Positions 27,102-37,068 of a stretch of 64,000 nucleotides of DNA are shown piece after piece. Source of the DNA: Ruegeria marina. GTDB taxonomy: Bacteria; Pseudomonadota; Alphaproteobacteria; Rhodobacterales; Rhodobacteraceae. The translations under genes and the position numbers were made by a program. The notes beneath the pieces are model-generated. The model saw only the letters and a program-made list of their open reading frames with translations. It ran no database searches and had not been told where the DNA came from. The stretch covers positions 168,634-232,633 of the forward strand of contig NZ_FMZV01000006.1 in NCBI RefSeq assembly GCF_900101475.1, given 5' to 3'. Every line of letters begins with the position of its first letter. The stretch's first letter is position 1.

Positions 27102-29345
27102 ATGGTGGACGGCACGGAAAGCGAATCGCGCAAGCTGCTCGGGCGGCTGCGCGAGGCCATGGCAACGGACGAAGCCGGACAGGCGCGTCTGGACCGGATT
27201 ACCCATCTGATCGCCCATAGCATGGGGACCGAGGTCTGCTCGATCTACCTGTTCCGTGATTCCGAGACCCTGGAACTTTGCGCGACCGAAGGGCTGAAGC
27301 AGGAATCCGTGCACCAGACGCGACTGCGGCTTGGCGAGGGCCTTGTTGGCCGCGTCGCGAAATCGGGCAAGGTGGTCAATACACCCGATGCACCTTCGGC
27401 CAAGGGCTTCCGCTACATGCCGGAAACCGGGGAGGAACGGTTTTCTTCTTTCCTGGGCATCCCGATCCAGCGGCTGGGCGAGAAACTGGGGGTTTTGGTC
27501 GTTCAGTCGCGCATCGCGCGGGAATTTTCTGCGGACGAGATCTACGCACTCGAAGTGGTGGCGATGGTTCTGGCCGAAATGGCCGAACTGGGCGCCTTTG
27601 TCGGAGAGGGCGCCGCGCTGTCGCCGCTGCACCAGAAATCGGCGACCTTCCGGGGAGGTACGGGACAGGAAGGTGCTGCCGAAGGCCATGTCTGGCTGCA
27701 CGAGCCAAGAGTGGTGATTACCAACCCGATCGCGGATGACCCTCATCGCGAACTCGAGCGTCTCAACGAGGCGATCGACGAGTTGCGCGTCGGCGTCGAC
27801 CGGATGCTGGAAATGTCACAGCAGGGCGACAAGGAGCAACTTCAAGTTCTCGAAGCCTACCGCATGTTTGCCAATTCCAAGGGCTGGATGCGGCGCATGG
27901 AAGAGGATATCGCCCGGGGGCTCAGCGCGGAAGCGGCCGTGGAAAAGGAACAATCCCAGGCACGTGCGCGCATGGAACAGGTGCAGGATGCCTATCTGCG
28001 GGAACGGCTGGCCGATCTCGACGATCTCAGCAACCGCCTGCTGCGCATCCTGACTGGACAGGGCAAGCAGACCGGTGCGGAGTTGCCGGCAGATCCGATC
28101 CTGATCGCGCGCAACATCGGGCCGGGTGATCTGCTGGAATATGGGCGTTCACTCAAGGGCATCGTGCTCGAAGAAGGCTCGGTCGGAAGTCATGCGGCCA
28201 TCGTGGCGCGGGCGCTGGCCATCCCGCTGGTTGTGCATGCAGAACGCATCACCACCGAGGCCCTGAATGGTGATCACATCCTGGTCGATGGTGACCAGGG
28301 CGTCGTGCATCTTCGTCCCGAAGACAGCGTGGCCAGCGCGTTTCGGGACAAGATGGCCATGCAGGCAGATGCGCAGGCACGATACATCTCGATCCGGGAC
28401 AAGCCGGCGGTCACGCTGGACGGGCATCGCATCAGTCTGGTGATGAATGCCGGTCTGATGGCGGATCTTCCATCGCTTGAGGGGTCCGGGGCCGAAGGTG
28501 TCGGGCTGTTCCGTACGGAATTGCAGTTCCTGGTTCGCAACAAGATGCCGAAACGGTCCGAACTGGTTGCGCTCTACGCAAGGGTCCTCGATGCGGCGCA
28601 GGGCAAGCGCGTAGTTTTCCGCACACTGGATATCGGCTCCGATAAGGTGCTACCCTACATGAAGCCCACCGACGAGCCCAACCCGGCTCTGGGCTGGCGT
28701 GCGATCCGCGTGGGGCTGGACAAGCCCGGTGTCATGCGGATGCAGTTGCAGGCTCTTATCCGTGCCGCCAACGGCCGTCCGTTGACCATCATGTTTCCCT
28801 TCGTGGCGCAGGCCGAGGAGTACCGTCAGGCCCGTGCGGAAGTGAACAAAACCATCGAACGCGAGAAGATTCTTGGTCATCCTTTGCCCGAAAAGCTTGA
28901 AATCGGCGCGATGCTGGAGACTCCTTCGCTGGCTTTTGCACCGCAGAAGTTCTTTGACGAGGTTGACTTTCTGTCGATCGGTGGCAACGACCTGAAGCAG
29001 TTCTTCTTTGCTGCTGATCGCGAGAACGAGCGGGTGCGCCGCCGTTACGACACGCTGAACTGCAGTTTTCTGAGTTTCATCGAGCGTATTGTCGAGCGCT
29101 GCGATCAGTCTGGAACGCAGTTGAGTTTCTGCGGAGAAGATGCCGGGCGTCCAGTCGAGGCTGCCTGTTTTGCAGCGATGGGCATTCGCATCTTGTCAAT
29201 GCGCCCCGCGTCAATTGGGCCTGTCAAAAGTTTGCTTTTGCGTACAGATCTTGGCGAATTACGCAAGATCATTACCGACGGGCGCCACCGCGGCGTTCAG
29301 ACAGTACGCCCGGCTGTAATGGAATGGTTCGGCTCTCACGCGTGA
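27102..29345 (+). CDS. ptsP: PEP-protein phosphotransferase PtsP (EI-Ntr)
   Basis: Enzyme I of the nitrogen-related PTS; passes phosphate from PEP to NPr, a regulatory chain and not a sugar transport system. 747 residues: an N-terminal GAF domain (about 20-165), a linker coiled region, the phospho-histidine site SVGSHAAIVARALAIPLVV near residue 363, and the PEP-binding domain with LETPSLAFAP, SIGGNDLKQFFFAADREN and FCGEDAG. Codon use turns noticeably less GC-biased in the last 250 bases, merging into an AT-rich gap. No ptsH or ptsN is nearby. Confidence 0.96.
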   Translation: MVDGTESESRKLLGRLREAMATDEAGQARLDRITHLIAHSMGTEVCSIYLFRDSETLELCATEGLKQESVHQTRLRLGEGLVGRVAKSGKVVNTPDAPSAKGFRYMPETGEERFSSFLGIPIQRLGEKLGVLVVQSRIAREFSADEIYALEVVAMVLAEMAELGAFVGEGAALSPLHQKSATFRGGTGQEGAAEGHVWLHEPRVVITNPIADDPHRELERLNEAIDELRVGVDRMLEMSQQGDKEQLQVLEAYRMFANSKGWMRRMEEDIARGLSAEAAVEKEQSQARARMEQVQDAYLRERLADLDDLSNRLLRILTGQGKQTGAELPADPILIARNIGPGDLLEYGRSLKGIVLEEGSVGSHAAIVARALAIPLVVHAERITTEALNGDHILVDGDQGVVHLRPEDSVASAFRDKMAMQADAQARYISIRDKPAVTLDGHRISLVMNAGLMADLPSLEGSGAEGVGLFRTELQFLVRNKMPKRSELVALYARVLDAAQGKRVVFRTLDIGSDKVLPYMKPTDEPNPALGWRAIRVGLDKPGVMRMQLQALIRAANGRPLTIMFPFVAQAEEYRQARAEVNKTIEREKILGHPLPEKLEIGAMLETPSLAFAPQKFFDEVDFLSIGGNDLKQFFFAADRENERVRRRYDTLNCSFLSFIERIVERCDQSGTQLSFCGEDAGRPVEAACFAAMGIRILSMRPASIGPVKSLLLRTDLGELRKIITDGRHRGVQTVRPAVMEWFGSHA

Positions 29346-30124
29346 ATTGCCCAGGCAAAGCCACCTCGGAACCCTGACCGGGCTCTGTTTTGATCAGTCG
29401 ATCATGAAGAGCTGAATAATCAATAACATATGGCCCATTGTTGAAATCTCCGACCCGCAGGTCGAAGTTGGGATATTCTTTGGGTGTGGATGGATTGTGG
29501 ATAAGTTCCCGTTTCATCACGGTATTTTTATTGTCATATCATGATTTTCTTACCCGTTTAGTGGGGTTAATCAGCAATAATTTTTCCAATACTTGATTTT
29601 CCGCCCAGGATCGCTGTAATGTGAATACAGACTTATCCTCAGGTATTCAATTGCAGAGCAACCCGCGCCGCCTAGCCTTTCGTTGCCTGGCGCACTTCGA
29701 TCTTTCGAGGCGCCGAGTTCTTGAGAACTCAGAACCGATTCTCTGTGTCTAATCAGATGATTGGATGTTCAAGCAGCTATTCGTCTCAGAAATTTCTTTT
29801 AACTAACTGAATTTGCGATGTTTTTGCAGATTCGTTTTGGAGAATTGGCGAGGCTCTCGTTTTTGCTTTGCCTTAAGATATTGAAAGATAACAATGTAGA
29901 TGACACTGGCCGAACAAGCTTGTGTCGTCTCGCTGTGTCTTTCTGGGTCCGTTGATCGGCATCCAAGGTGTGCGCGATCCGTCACGTCATCGAGAACACG
30001 GTTTTGTATTCGCAGCGGCTTGATATTCTCGATCATATCCGTAAAGACGTAGTGAAGAATGTTAACGCTAACATATTTGCTGTAACTGTCAGGGCAACGC
30101 CCGGATCACTGTGGAGAGAGCAAG
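29346..30124. other. 779-base AT-rich gene-free region
   Basis: Base composition falls to roughly 40 percent GC by eye against over 60 percent around it. Only short frames exist (for example 29272-29520 and 29803-30036, minus strand), with no recognisable domain. Visible structures are a GAGTTCT/AGAACTC palindrome at 29715-29730 and an operator-like palindrome at 30060 near zwf. It probably includes the zwf promoter plus foreign or decayed DNA. No tRNA is seen. Confidence 0.6.
30060..30073 (+). promoter_or_regulatory. LacI-family-like operator upstream of zwf
   Basis: TGTTAACGCTAACA is symmetric at 12 of 14 positions and resembles LacI/GalR-family operators with a central CG (TGTTA-x4-TAACA). 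It ends 51 bases before the zwf ATG, a good place for an operator of zwf-edd-eda. Which regulator binds is not shown here. Confidence 0.55.
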
Positions 30125-31576
30125 ATGGTATCCCGCGTCATTCCGGTCGCTCCGTTCGACCTCGTGCTTTTTGGGGCCACCGGAGATCTGGCCCGCCGCA
30201 AGATTCTGCCGGGTTTGTTTCACAGGTTCGAAGTGGGTCAGTTTCCGAGCGAGGCCCGTATCATCGGTTCCGCGCGAAGCGCGATGACACCTGATGAATT
30301 CCGGGCCCAGGTACAAGCGGCCATAAGGGAGTTCACCCCTGACACACCGACCCGCGGCACGGTTCTCGAACAATTCCTGCACTGTCTTGACTATGTCGCC
30401 GTCGATGCCCGGGGCGACGCAGGTTGGGCAGAACTTGCCGGGCGGATGCGTCCGGACGTCGTCCGCGCGTTCTACCTGTCCGTGGCGCCATCGCTCTTTG
30501 CCGGTATCGCCCGGCAGTTGGAACATCATGGCATGGCGACGGCGGATGCGCGCATCGTCGTGGAAAAGCCGTTTGGCCGAGATCTTGAAACCGCCCGCGA
30601 GTTGAACGCGAGTTTGCGCAGCTTCTTTCAGGAGCATCAGATCTACCGGATCGACCATTACCTGGGCAAGGAAACGGTGCAGAACCTGATGGCGCTCCGG
30701 TTTGCCAATTCGCTGTTTGAACCCTTGTGGAACTCGACGCATGTCGACCACGTGCAGATCACGGTGGCCGAAAGCCTGGGGATAGAAGGGCGCGAAGCCT
30801 ATTACGATCAGTCCGGCGCCATGCGCGACATGGTTCAGAACCATCTGGTACAGCTTCTCTGCCTGACCGCGATGGAACCGCCATCAAAGTTCACGCCCAA
30901 CGCGGTGCGTGACGAAAAGGTAAAGGTGATCGAAGCGCTCGACCCTGTCGAGCCGTCCGATATCGCACGGGGCCAGTACCGGGCCGACAAGGGTGGTGAC
31001 GGGTATCTCGACCATGTCGGCGACCCGCAAAGCCGCACCGAAAGTTTCATCGCCATAAAGGTCCGGATCGCCAATTGGCGCTGGGCCGGGGTTCCGTTCT
31101 ACCTGCGGACCGGCAAGAGGCTTCGCGCGCGTGTGTCCGAGATCGTGGTTCAGTTTCGCGATCCGCCGCACACGATCTTTCCCAACGTCGGGCCGGTGCA
31201 CGGCAACAGGTTGATCATCCGGTTGCAGCCGGACGAGGGGATCACCCTGCGTACCACGATCAAGGATCCCGGTCCTGGCGGGTTCCGCCTTGCCGAAGTG
31301 CCGCTGGACATGAGCTTTGCCGAAGCGCTGGGAGCGGATTCGCGCCCGCAGGATGCCTATGAGCGGCTGGTCATGGACGTGATCCGGGGTGACCAGACGC
31401 TGTTCATGCGCGGGGACGAGGTTGAGGCGGCCTGGGCCTGGGCCGACACGATCATCGAAGGTTGGGAGCGCAGCAGGGACCAGCCATATCCCTATGACCA
31501 GGGCAGTTCCGGTCCCGAAGAGGCGCTGATGCTGATGCATCGCGACGGGCGTCGCTGGCGACAGATAGGAGGCTAA
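30125..31576 (+). CDS. zwf: Glucose-6-phosphate 1-dehydrogenase
   Basis: Oxidises glucose-6-phosphate to 6-phosphogluconolactone with NAD(P)+. 483 residues. Seen: the cofactor loop [20 protein letters not shown] (residues 14-33), [11 protein letters not shown], the substrate motif [13 protein letters not shown] (about 176-188) and [16 protein letters not shown] at 30125 sits behind GGAGAGAG. Two bases separate it from edd, so zwf-edd-eda is one transcript. A separate 6-phosphogluconolactonase gene is not in between. Confidence 0.97.
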   Translation: MVSRVIPVAPFDLVLFGATGDLARRKILPGLFHRFEVGQFPSEARIIGSARSAMTPDEFRAQVQAAIREFTPDTPTRGTVLEQFLHCLDYVAVDARGDAGWAELAGRMRPDVVRAFYLSVAPSLFAGIARQLEHHGMATADARIVVEKPFGRDLETARELNASLRSFFQEHQIYRIDHYLGKETVQNLMALRFANSLFEPLWNSTHVDHVQITVAESLGIEGREAYYDQSGAMRDMVQNHLVQLLCLTAMEPPSKFTPNAVRDEKVKVIEALDPVEPSDIARGQYRADKGGDGYLDHVGDPQSRTESFIAIKVRIANWRWAGVPFYLRTGKRLRARVSEIVVQFRDPPHTIFPNVGPVHGNRLIIRLQPDEGITLRTTIKDPGPGGFRLAEVPLDMSFAEALGADSRPQDAYERLVMDVIRGDQTLFMRGDEVEAAWAWADTIIEGWERSRDQPYPYDQGSSGPEEALMLMHRDGRRWRQIGG

Positions 31577-31578
31577 GC

Positions 31579-33384
31579 ATGGTTCACGCAGTCATCAAGG
31601 GCGTCACCGACAGGATTGTGGAACGCAGCGCCGCCCCGCGGGCGGCCTATCTGGAGCGGATGGAGCAAGCCCGCGGCGCCGGACCCGCGCGGGCACATCT
31701 GAGCTGTTCGGGGCAGGCGCATGCCTATGCCGGGGCGGGCGAGGATCAGCAGGCGCTTGCCACCGGAACGGCAGGCAACCTGGGGATTGTCACGAGCTAC
31801 AATGACATGCTGTCGGCGCATCAGCCGTTCGAGCGTTATCCCGACCTGATCCGCCGCGCGGCGCGGGCGGTGGGTGGCACCGCGCAGGTGGCCGGCGGGG
31901 TGCCCGCCATGTGCGATGGCGTGACACAGGGGGCGCCGGGCATGGAACTGTCGCTGTTTTCGCGTGACGTGATCGCGCTGGCTGCCGGCGTGGCGCTCAG
32001 CCACAATACATTTGATGCGGCGGTGTTCCTCGGTGTCTGTGACAAGATCGTGCCGGGACTTGTGATTGCGGCGCAGACATTCGGCCATTTGCCGACCGTT
32101 TTCATCCCGGCCGGGCCGATGGCCAGCGGCATGCCCAACGATGAAAAAGCCAAGGTGCGCCAGCAATTTGCAGCCGGTGAATGTGGGCGGGCCGAATTGA
32201 TGGCAGCCGAGATGGCGGCCTATCACGGGCCGGGCACATGCACGTTCTACGGCACTGCGAACACCAACCAGATGCTGATGGAGTTCATGGGGCTGCACCT
32301 GCCCGGGGCCAGTTTCGTGCCACCCAACACCGGTCTGCGTGACGCGCTCACCCAGGAAGCCGCGCGCCGGGCGCTGGCGCTGAGCGCGCTGGGAAACAGC
32401 TATACCCCGGTCGCGCAGGTTCTGGACGAGCGCGCCTATGTCAACGGTATCGTCGGGCTGATGGCGACAGGCGGGTCGACCAACCTGCTCATCCATCTGG
32501 TCGCCATGGCGCGGGCAGGCGGTATCCTGCTCGACTGGGTCGATTTTTCCGAGATTTCCTCGGTCGTGCCCCTTGTCGCGCGGGTCTATCCCAACGGGTT
32601 GGCGGATGTGAACCATTTCCATGCCGCTGGCGGGCTGGGATACACCATCCGCACCCTGCTGGATGCGGGTCTCTTGCATCCCGACACGCACACGGTCGCC
32701 GGGCAGGGGCTGGAGCGCTACACGCAAGACCCCAAGCTGACCGATGGCGCCCTGACCTGGCAGGACGGACCGGGCCAAAGCCTCAACGACAGGATCCTGC
32801 GCCCGGCTTCCGATCCGTTCCAGGAAACGGGCGGCCTGTCGCGACTGACAGGTTCGCTGGGGACCGCGGTGATGAAAGTCTCGGCCGTGGCCCCCGAACA
32901 CCGCATCGTCGAGGCGCCTGCACGGGTGTTCCACGATCAGGACCAGGTCAAGGCCGCGTTCAAGGCAGGCGAACTGACCGGCGACATGATCGTCGTGGTC
33001 CGTTTCCAGGGGCCGAAGGCGAACGGCATGCCCGAGTTGCATTCGCTGACCCCGATCCTGTCGATCCTGCAAGGGCGTGGACAAAAGGTGGCTTTGGTCA
33101 CCGATGGCCGCATGTCGGGGGCATCGGGCAAGGTGCCAGCCGCCATTCATGTCGTGCCCGAGGCGCTTGACGGCGGGCCGATTGCGCGGGTGCAGGATGG
33201 CGACCTTGTCCGGGTTGATGCAGTGACCGGCGTGCTCGATATCCTGACCGAGGGCGCGCTGGATCGTGCCCCGGTGCCGGCGGATCTTGCGGGAAATCAG
33301 TCTGGTACCGGACGCGAGTTGTTCGGCGCCTTCCGCGCGGCCGTCGGCTCGGCCGATACCGGCGCCAGCATCTTTGGAGGATAG
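31579..33384 (+). CDS. edd: Phosphogluconate dehydratase
   Basis: Iron-sulfur dehydratase of the Entner-Doudoroff pathway: 6-phosphogluconate to KDPG. 601 residues. Seen: [47 protein letters not shown] with a cluster cysteine (about residues 112-131), [14 protein letters not shown] with another cysteine, [13 protein letters not shown] and the C-terminal [19 protein letters not shown]. Ribosome site GGAGG overlaps the zwf end. Catalytic features complete. Confidence 0.97.
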   Translation: MVHAVIKGVTDRIVERSAAPRAAYLERMEQARGAGPARAHLSCSGQAHAYAGAGEDQQALATGTAGNLGIVTSYNDMLSAHQPFERYPDLIRRAARAVGGTAQVAGGVPAMCDGVTQGAPGMELSLFSRDVIALAAGVALSHNTFDAAVFLGVCDKIVPGLVIAAQTFGHLPTVFIPAGPMASGMPNDEKAKVRQQFAAGECGRAELMAAEMAAYHGPGTCTFYGTANTNQMLMEFMGLHLPGASFVPPNTGLRDALTQEAARRALALSALGNSYTPVAQVLDERAYVNGIVGLMATGGSTNLLIHLVAMARAGGILLDWVDFSEISSVVPLVARVYPNGLADVNHFHAAGGLGYTIRTLLDAGLLHPDTHTVAGQGLERYTQDPKLTDGALTWQDGPGQSLNDRILRPASDPFQETGGLSRLTGSLGTAVMKVSAVAPEHRIVEAPARVFHDQDQVKAAFKAGELTGDMIVVVRFQGPKANGMPELHSLTPILSILQGRGQKVALVTDGRMSGASGKVPAAIHVVPEALDGGPIARVQDGDLVRVDAVTGVLDILTEGALDRAPVPADLAGNQSGTGRELFGAFRAAVGSADTGASIFGG

Positions 33385-33388
33385 GACA

Positions 33389-34018
33389 ATGAAATCCGCC
33401 GAAACACGCGCAATCTGTGAACTGGCCCCAATCGTGCCCGTGCTGGTGATCGAGGATGCTGAACACGCGCGGCCGCTGGCCGAGGCGCTGGTCGCGGGTG
33501 GCCTGCCCGCGCTCGAAGTGACGCTCCGCACCCCGGCGGCACTCGAAGCAATCCGGCGCATGGCCGAGGTGCCGGGCGGGGTGGTCGGCGCCGGCACGCT
33601 GGTCACGCCCGAGGATGTGCGCGCCGCCAGGGCCGCCGGTGCCCGGTTCGGGGTTTCGCCCGGTGCGACAGAGCGATTGATCGCGGCCTGCGAAGATGAA
33701 GGTTTGCCGCTTCTGCCCGGCGCGGCCACCGCCAGCGAGGCGATGCGCCTGCTGGAACTGGGCTATGACATGCTCAAGTTCTTTCCGGCCGAGGCTTCGG
33801 GCGGTGCGCCCGCGCTCAAGGCCATCGGCGCGCCGCTGCCGCAGATTTCCTTCTGCCCCACGGGCGGCGTTTCGCCGTCCAACGCGGAAAGCTACCTGAG
33901 CCTGGCCAACGTGATCTGCGCCGGTGGCAGCTGGGTCGCGCCCCGCGATCTCGTGCAGGCAGGCGACTGGGCCGGGATCGAGTCGCTGGCCCGCGACGCG
34001 GCGCAATTGCGGCGTTAG
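33389..34018 (+). CDS. eda: KDPG aldolase
   Basis: Splits 2-keto-3-deoxy-6-phosphogluconate into pyruvate and glyceraldehyde-3-phosphate. 209 residues. Seen: VPVLVIEDAEHARPLAEAL, the catalytic glutamate in LEVTLRTPAA, GAGTLVTPEDV, and the Schiff-base lysine in DMLKFFPAEAS near residue 130, then FCPTGGVSPSNAESYL. Four bases after edd. Its 3' end overlaps the convergent ABC exporter gene by four bases. Confidence 0.97.
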   Translation: MKSAETRAICELAPIVPVLVIEDAEHARPLAEALVAGGLPALEVTLRTPAALEAIRRMAEVPGGVVGAGTLVTPEDVRAARAAGARFGVSPGATERLIAACEDEGLPLLPGAATASEAMRLLELGYDMLKFFPAEASGGAPALKAIGAPLPQISFCPTGGVSPSNAESYLSLANVICAGGSWVAPRDLVQAGDWAGIESLARDAAQLRR

Positions 34019-35880
34019 TCGGAACCGCCAAAGATCCGCGACATCAGGCGTTTGTACCAGCCGCCCGATGTGTCCGGGTCGCTACTGACGCGGGTCCGCT
34101 GCGCCGCCGCACCGACCGGGTCCACCAGTTCCTTGCCGCCTTCGAATTGCAGCCGGTAGAGGTCGGCATAGATGCCGCCGCGCGCCAGCAGTTCCTCGTG
34201 GCTGCCTTCGTCCACAACCTCGCCGCGCTCCATCACCACGATCTTGTCGGCGTTGCGGATGGTAGATAGCCGGTGCGCGATGACCAGCGTCGTGCGCCCG
34301 CCCGACAGCTGATCCAGGGCCGCCTGCACCACCTTTTCCGATTGTGCGTCCAGCGCCGAGGTTGCCTCGTCCAGCAGCAGCACCGGCGTGTCGCGCAACA
34401 GGGCGCGCGCGATCACCACCCGCTGCCGCTGGCCACCCGACAGGGCCGAACCGCGCGGGCCGACCAGCGTGTCGAGTCCCTTTTCCAGCTTGGGCAGGAA
34501 ATCCGTCACATGGGCGGCATCCAGAACCGCTTGCAGCCGCGCCTCGCTCACATCGGTGCGCCCCAGCAGGATGTTTTCGCGCAGGGTCTCGTCGAAGAGC
34601 AGCGCCTCTTGCGTCACCACCGAGAAGAGACCGCGCAGCTTTTCGAGCGACATCTCCCCCACGGGCACCTCGCCGACCGTGATCGAACCCGATTGCGGGT
34701 CGACCAGACGGGTCAGCAGGTTGAAGATGGTCGATTTCCCGGCCCCCGAGGCGCCAACCAGCGCCGTGGTCTTGCCCGCCTCGGCGGTCAGAGTCAGGTT
34801 GCGCAGAACCTGAGCATCGCCATAGGCAAGCGAGACGTCCGCAAGCGCGATCCCCGGCAGGCCCGATGGGGCCGCGACGGGTCTGGGCGGCGACAGCAGC
34901 AGGATGGGCGCGTCGAGCAAATCCTTGATCCGCTCCAGCGCCGCCGCCGCCGCCTGCCAGGTGCCGGAAATCGACGCCAGCCGTCGCATCGGGTCGAAGG
35001 ACAGGCCGATGGCGGTGAAAAAGCTCATGAACTGGCCGACGCTTTTCTCGCCCGCGATGATCTCGGCCCCGCCATAAAGCAGGACGCCCATGAAACCGAG
35101 ACCGGCCATCACATCCACCAACCCCGTGATCGAAGCGGTGCCGAAAGAGGCGCGCACCTCGGACCGCACATAGGTGTCCATGTGACCACCGAACCGGCGC
35201 ATTTGGTAATCTTCCAGCCCGTTCAGCTTGATCGGTACGATGCCGTGAAATATCTCGTCCAGCCGCGTGGCCAGCGTGGCACCCTGATCACGGGCCAGGG
35301 CCGCCTTCTTCCGGACATAACGCTGCGCGGCGGCGATCGGCAGAAAGGCGATCGGCACGCCCACCAGCATCACCAATGTCCAGATCAGGTCGACATTCAC
35401 CGCGACGCCCAGCAGCACGACAAGCGACACCAGATCCTTGCCCGCACCGGTGATGATCACCTGCCAGACCTGGTTGACAGATCCCACGTCCACCTGCACC
35501 CGCTGGATCAGGAAGCCCGGAGGGTGGGTCTGGTGAAAGGCGGTATCCTGCCGGATCAGCCGCTTGAGCAGGTCCATCCGCAAATGTGCGGCGGTTTCCT
35601 GTGAAATCCGCGCCAAAAGCACCTTTTGCCCCACGCTGGCCATGCCACGCACCGAAAAGATCACGAAAAACGCAAGGCTGACCCAGACCAGCGCATCGGC
35701 ATTGCCGTTGACAAAGATCTCGTCGAACATCGGCTGCATCATGTAGCTGATCGCGCCCACCATCGAGCCTTCGAGCAGCATGAACAGCATCGCGATGCCA
35801 AGAAGGCCCATCCGGCTCTTGAGATAGTTTTGCCACAGCCACCCTACCAACTCGCGCGAGGACATCGGTTTTGCGCTCAT
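34015..35880 (-). CDS. ABC exporter, MsbA-like fused TMD-NBD
   Basis: 621 residues: one six-helix exporter membrane domain (about residues 20-320) followed by an ATPase domain with Walker A GASGAGKSTIFNLL, Q-loop SVVTQEALLF, signature LSGGQRQRVVIARALL, Walker B VLLLDEATSALD and switch IAHRLSTI. Works as a homodimer exporting lipid or other hydrophobic cargo. MsbA-like lipid A core flippase is likely but not provable here. Start at 35880 (MSAKPMSSREL) over a longer unconserved extension. Confidence 0.92.
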   Translation of the reverse strand: MSAKPMSSRELVGWLWQNYLKSRMGLLGIAMLFMLLEGSMVGAISYMMQPMFDEIFVNGNADALVWVSLAFFVIFSVRGMASVGQKVLLARISQETAAHLRMDLLKRLIRQDTAFHQTHPPGFLIQRVQVDVGSVNQVWQVIITGAGKDLVSLVVLLGVAVNVDLIWTLVMLVGVPIAFLPIAAAQRYVRKKAALARDQGATLATRLDEIFHGIVPIKLNGLEDYQMRRFGGHMDTYVRSEVRASFGTASITGLVDVMAGLGFMGVLLYGGAEIIAGEKSVGQFMSFFTAIGLSFDPMRRLASISGTWQAAAAALERIKDLLDAPILLLSPPRPVAAPSGLPGIALADVSLAYGDAQVLRNLTLTAEAGKTTALVGASGAGKSTIFNLLTRLVDPQSGSITVGEVPVGEMSLEKLRGLFSVVTQEALLFDETLRENILLGRTDVSEARLQAVLDAAHVTDFLPKLEKGLDTLVGPRGSALSGGQRQRVVIARALLRDTPVLLLDEATSALDAQSEKVVQAALDQLSGGRTTLVIAHRLSTIRNADKIVVMERGEVVDEGSHEELLARGGIYADLYRLQFEGGKELVDPVGAAAQRTRVSSDPDTSGGWYKRLMSRIFGGSD

Positions 35881-36038
35881 GTTCGGGCCTTCATTCGGGG
35901 GAGAGGGGACAGATCGCGTGTCATGGTCGGCCCATTTAAGCAGTAGACCGCCATGGCGCAAGCTTTGCACCGCTTGACCCGGCGCCGCATCCGGGCAGGG
36001 TGTTGTCCGAAGCGGTTGAGTCGAAGGGAGTATTCAGG

Positions 36039-37016
36039 ATGGCAGGCAACGGGTTTCAACCGGTTTCGGGGTTCGATCTGCCCCGTTTCGCGGGCATCGC
36101 CAGTTTCATGCGCCTCCCGGTTGTCGGTCCGGACGACTCGCGCCTGCCCGAGGTGGATATCGGTCTGATCGGCTTGCCCTGGGATGCCGGCACCACCAAC
36201 CGCCCCGGCCCGCGCCACGGGCCACGGCAGGTGCGCGACATGTCCACGATGATCCGGGCCCAGCACGGTGTCAGCGGGGTTCGCCCGTTCGAGACAGTCA
36301 ACTGCGCCGACCTGGGCGATGTGCCGCCCAATCCGGCCGACCTAACGGATGCAATGGCCCGGATCACCGAAGCGATCACCCGCGTGCGCAAGGTGGGCGT
36401 CCTGCCCGTCTGTGTCGGCGGCGATCACCTGTGCACCTTGCCGGTCCTGCGAGCGCTGGCGGCGGATGCGCCTTTGGGGCTTGTACATTTCGACAGCCAC
36501 ACCGACCTGTTTCATTCCTATTTTGGCGGCTCGCTGTACACCCATGGCACCCCGTTCCGCCGCGCCGTCGAAGAGGGGCTGCTGGACCCGGCCCGGATGA
36601 TCCAGATCGGTATTCGCGGCACTGCCTATGATTCGGAGGACCGCGAGTTTGCCGCCGACCGTGGCATCCGTATCGTGACCATCGAAGAGCTGTTCGACCG
36701 TGGTCTCAGGGATGTGATGGCCGAGGCGCGACTGATCGTCGGCACCCTGCCTGCCTATGTCAGTTATGACATCGACTTTATCGACCCGGCCTTTGCACCG
36801 GGGACCGGAACGCCCGAGGTCGGCGGACCGACCGCTTTTCAGGCTTTGCAGGTGGTGCGGGAACTGGCCGGTGTCAACATCGCGGGGGCAGACCTGGTCG
36901 AGGTGTCGCCCCCGTTCGACACCAGCGGTGGCACCGCCTTTCTGGCGGCGTCCATCCTGTTCGAGATGCTCTGCGTGATCGCCCCTGCACTGGCGGTTTC
37001 GCGCACGTCGGATTGA
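36039..37016 (+). CDS. Ureohydrolase (agmatinase/guanidino-acid hydrolase family)
   Basis: 325 residues. Binuclear-manganese motifs are all present: GGDHLCTLPVLRAL (about residues 127-140), HFDSHTDLFHSYFGGSLYTH and SYDIDFIDPAFAPGTGTPEV. It cleaves a guanidino group to urea plus an amine. Substrate could be agmatine, guanidinobutyrate or guanidinopropionate; the motif set does not decide. Start at 36039 (MAGNGFQP). The following gene, a class V aminotransferase 52 bases on, may use the product; inference only. Confidence 0.9.
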   Translation: MAGNGFQPVSGFDLPRFAGIASFMRLPVVGPDDSRLPEVDIGLIGLPWDAGTTNRPGPRHGPRQVRDMSTMIRAQHGVSGVRPFETVNCADLGDVPPNPADLTDAMARITEAITRVRKVGVLPVCVGGDHLCTLPVLRALAADAPLGLVHFDSHTDLFHSYFGGSLYTHGTPFRRAVEEGLLDPARMIQIGIRGTAYDSEDREFAADRGIRIVTIEELFDRGLRDVMAEARLIVGTLPAYVSYDIDFIDPAFAPGTGTPEVGGPTAFQALQVVRELAGVNIAGADLVEVSPPFDTSGGTAFLAASILFEMLCVIAPALAVSRTSD

Positions 37017-37068
37017 CGCCGCGCAAACGCTGGCTAGGGTGAGCCGACCGCAGACAAGGGACATGGAC

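Noticed and set aside
29272..29520. 82-codon minus-strand frame overlapping the end of ptsP
   Set aside because: Reads fairly well at its N-terminus, but has no ribosome site, overlaps ptsP on the opposite strand by 74 bases, and shows no family; kept only as part of the AT-rich gap.
31573..33729. 718-codon frame opposite edd and eda
   Set aside because: Antisense shadow; edd and eda on the plus strand contain all catalytic motifs and proper ribosome sites.
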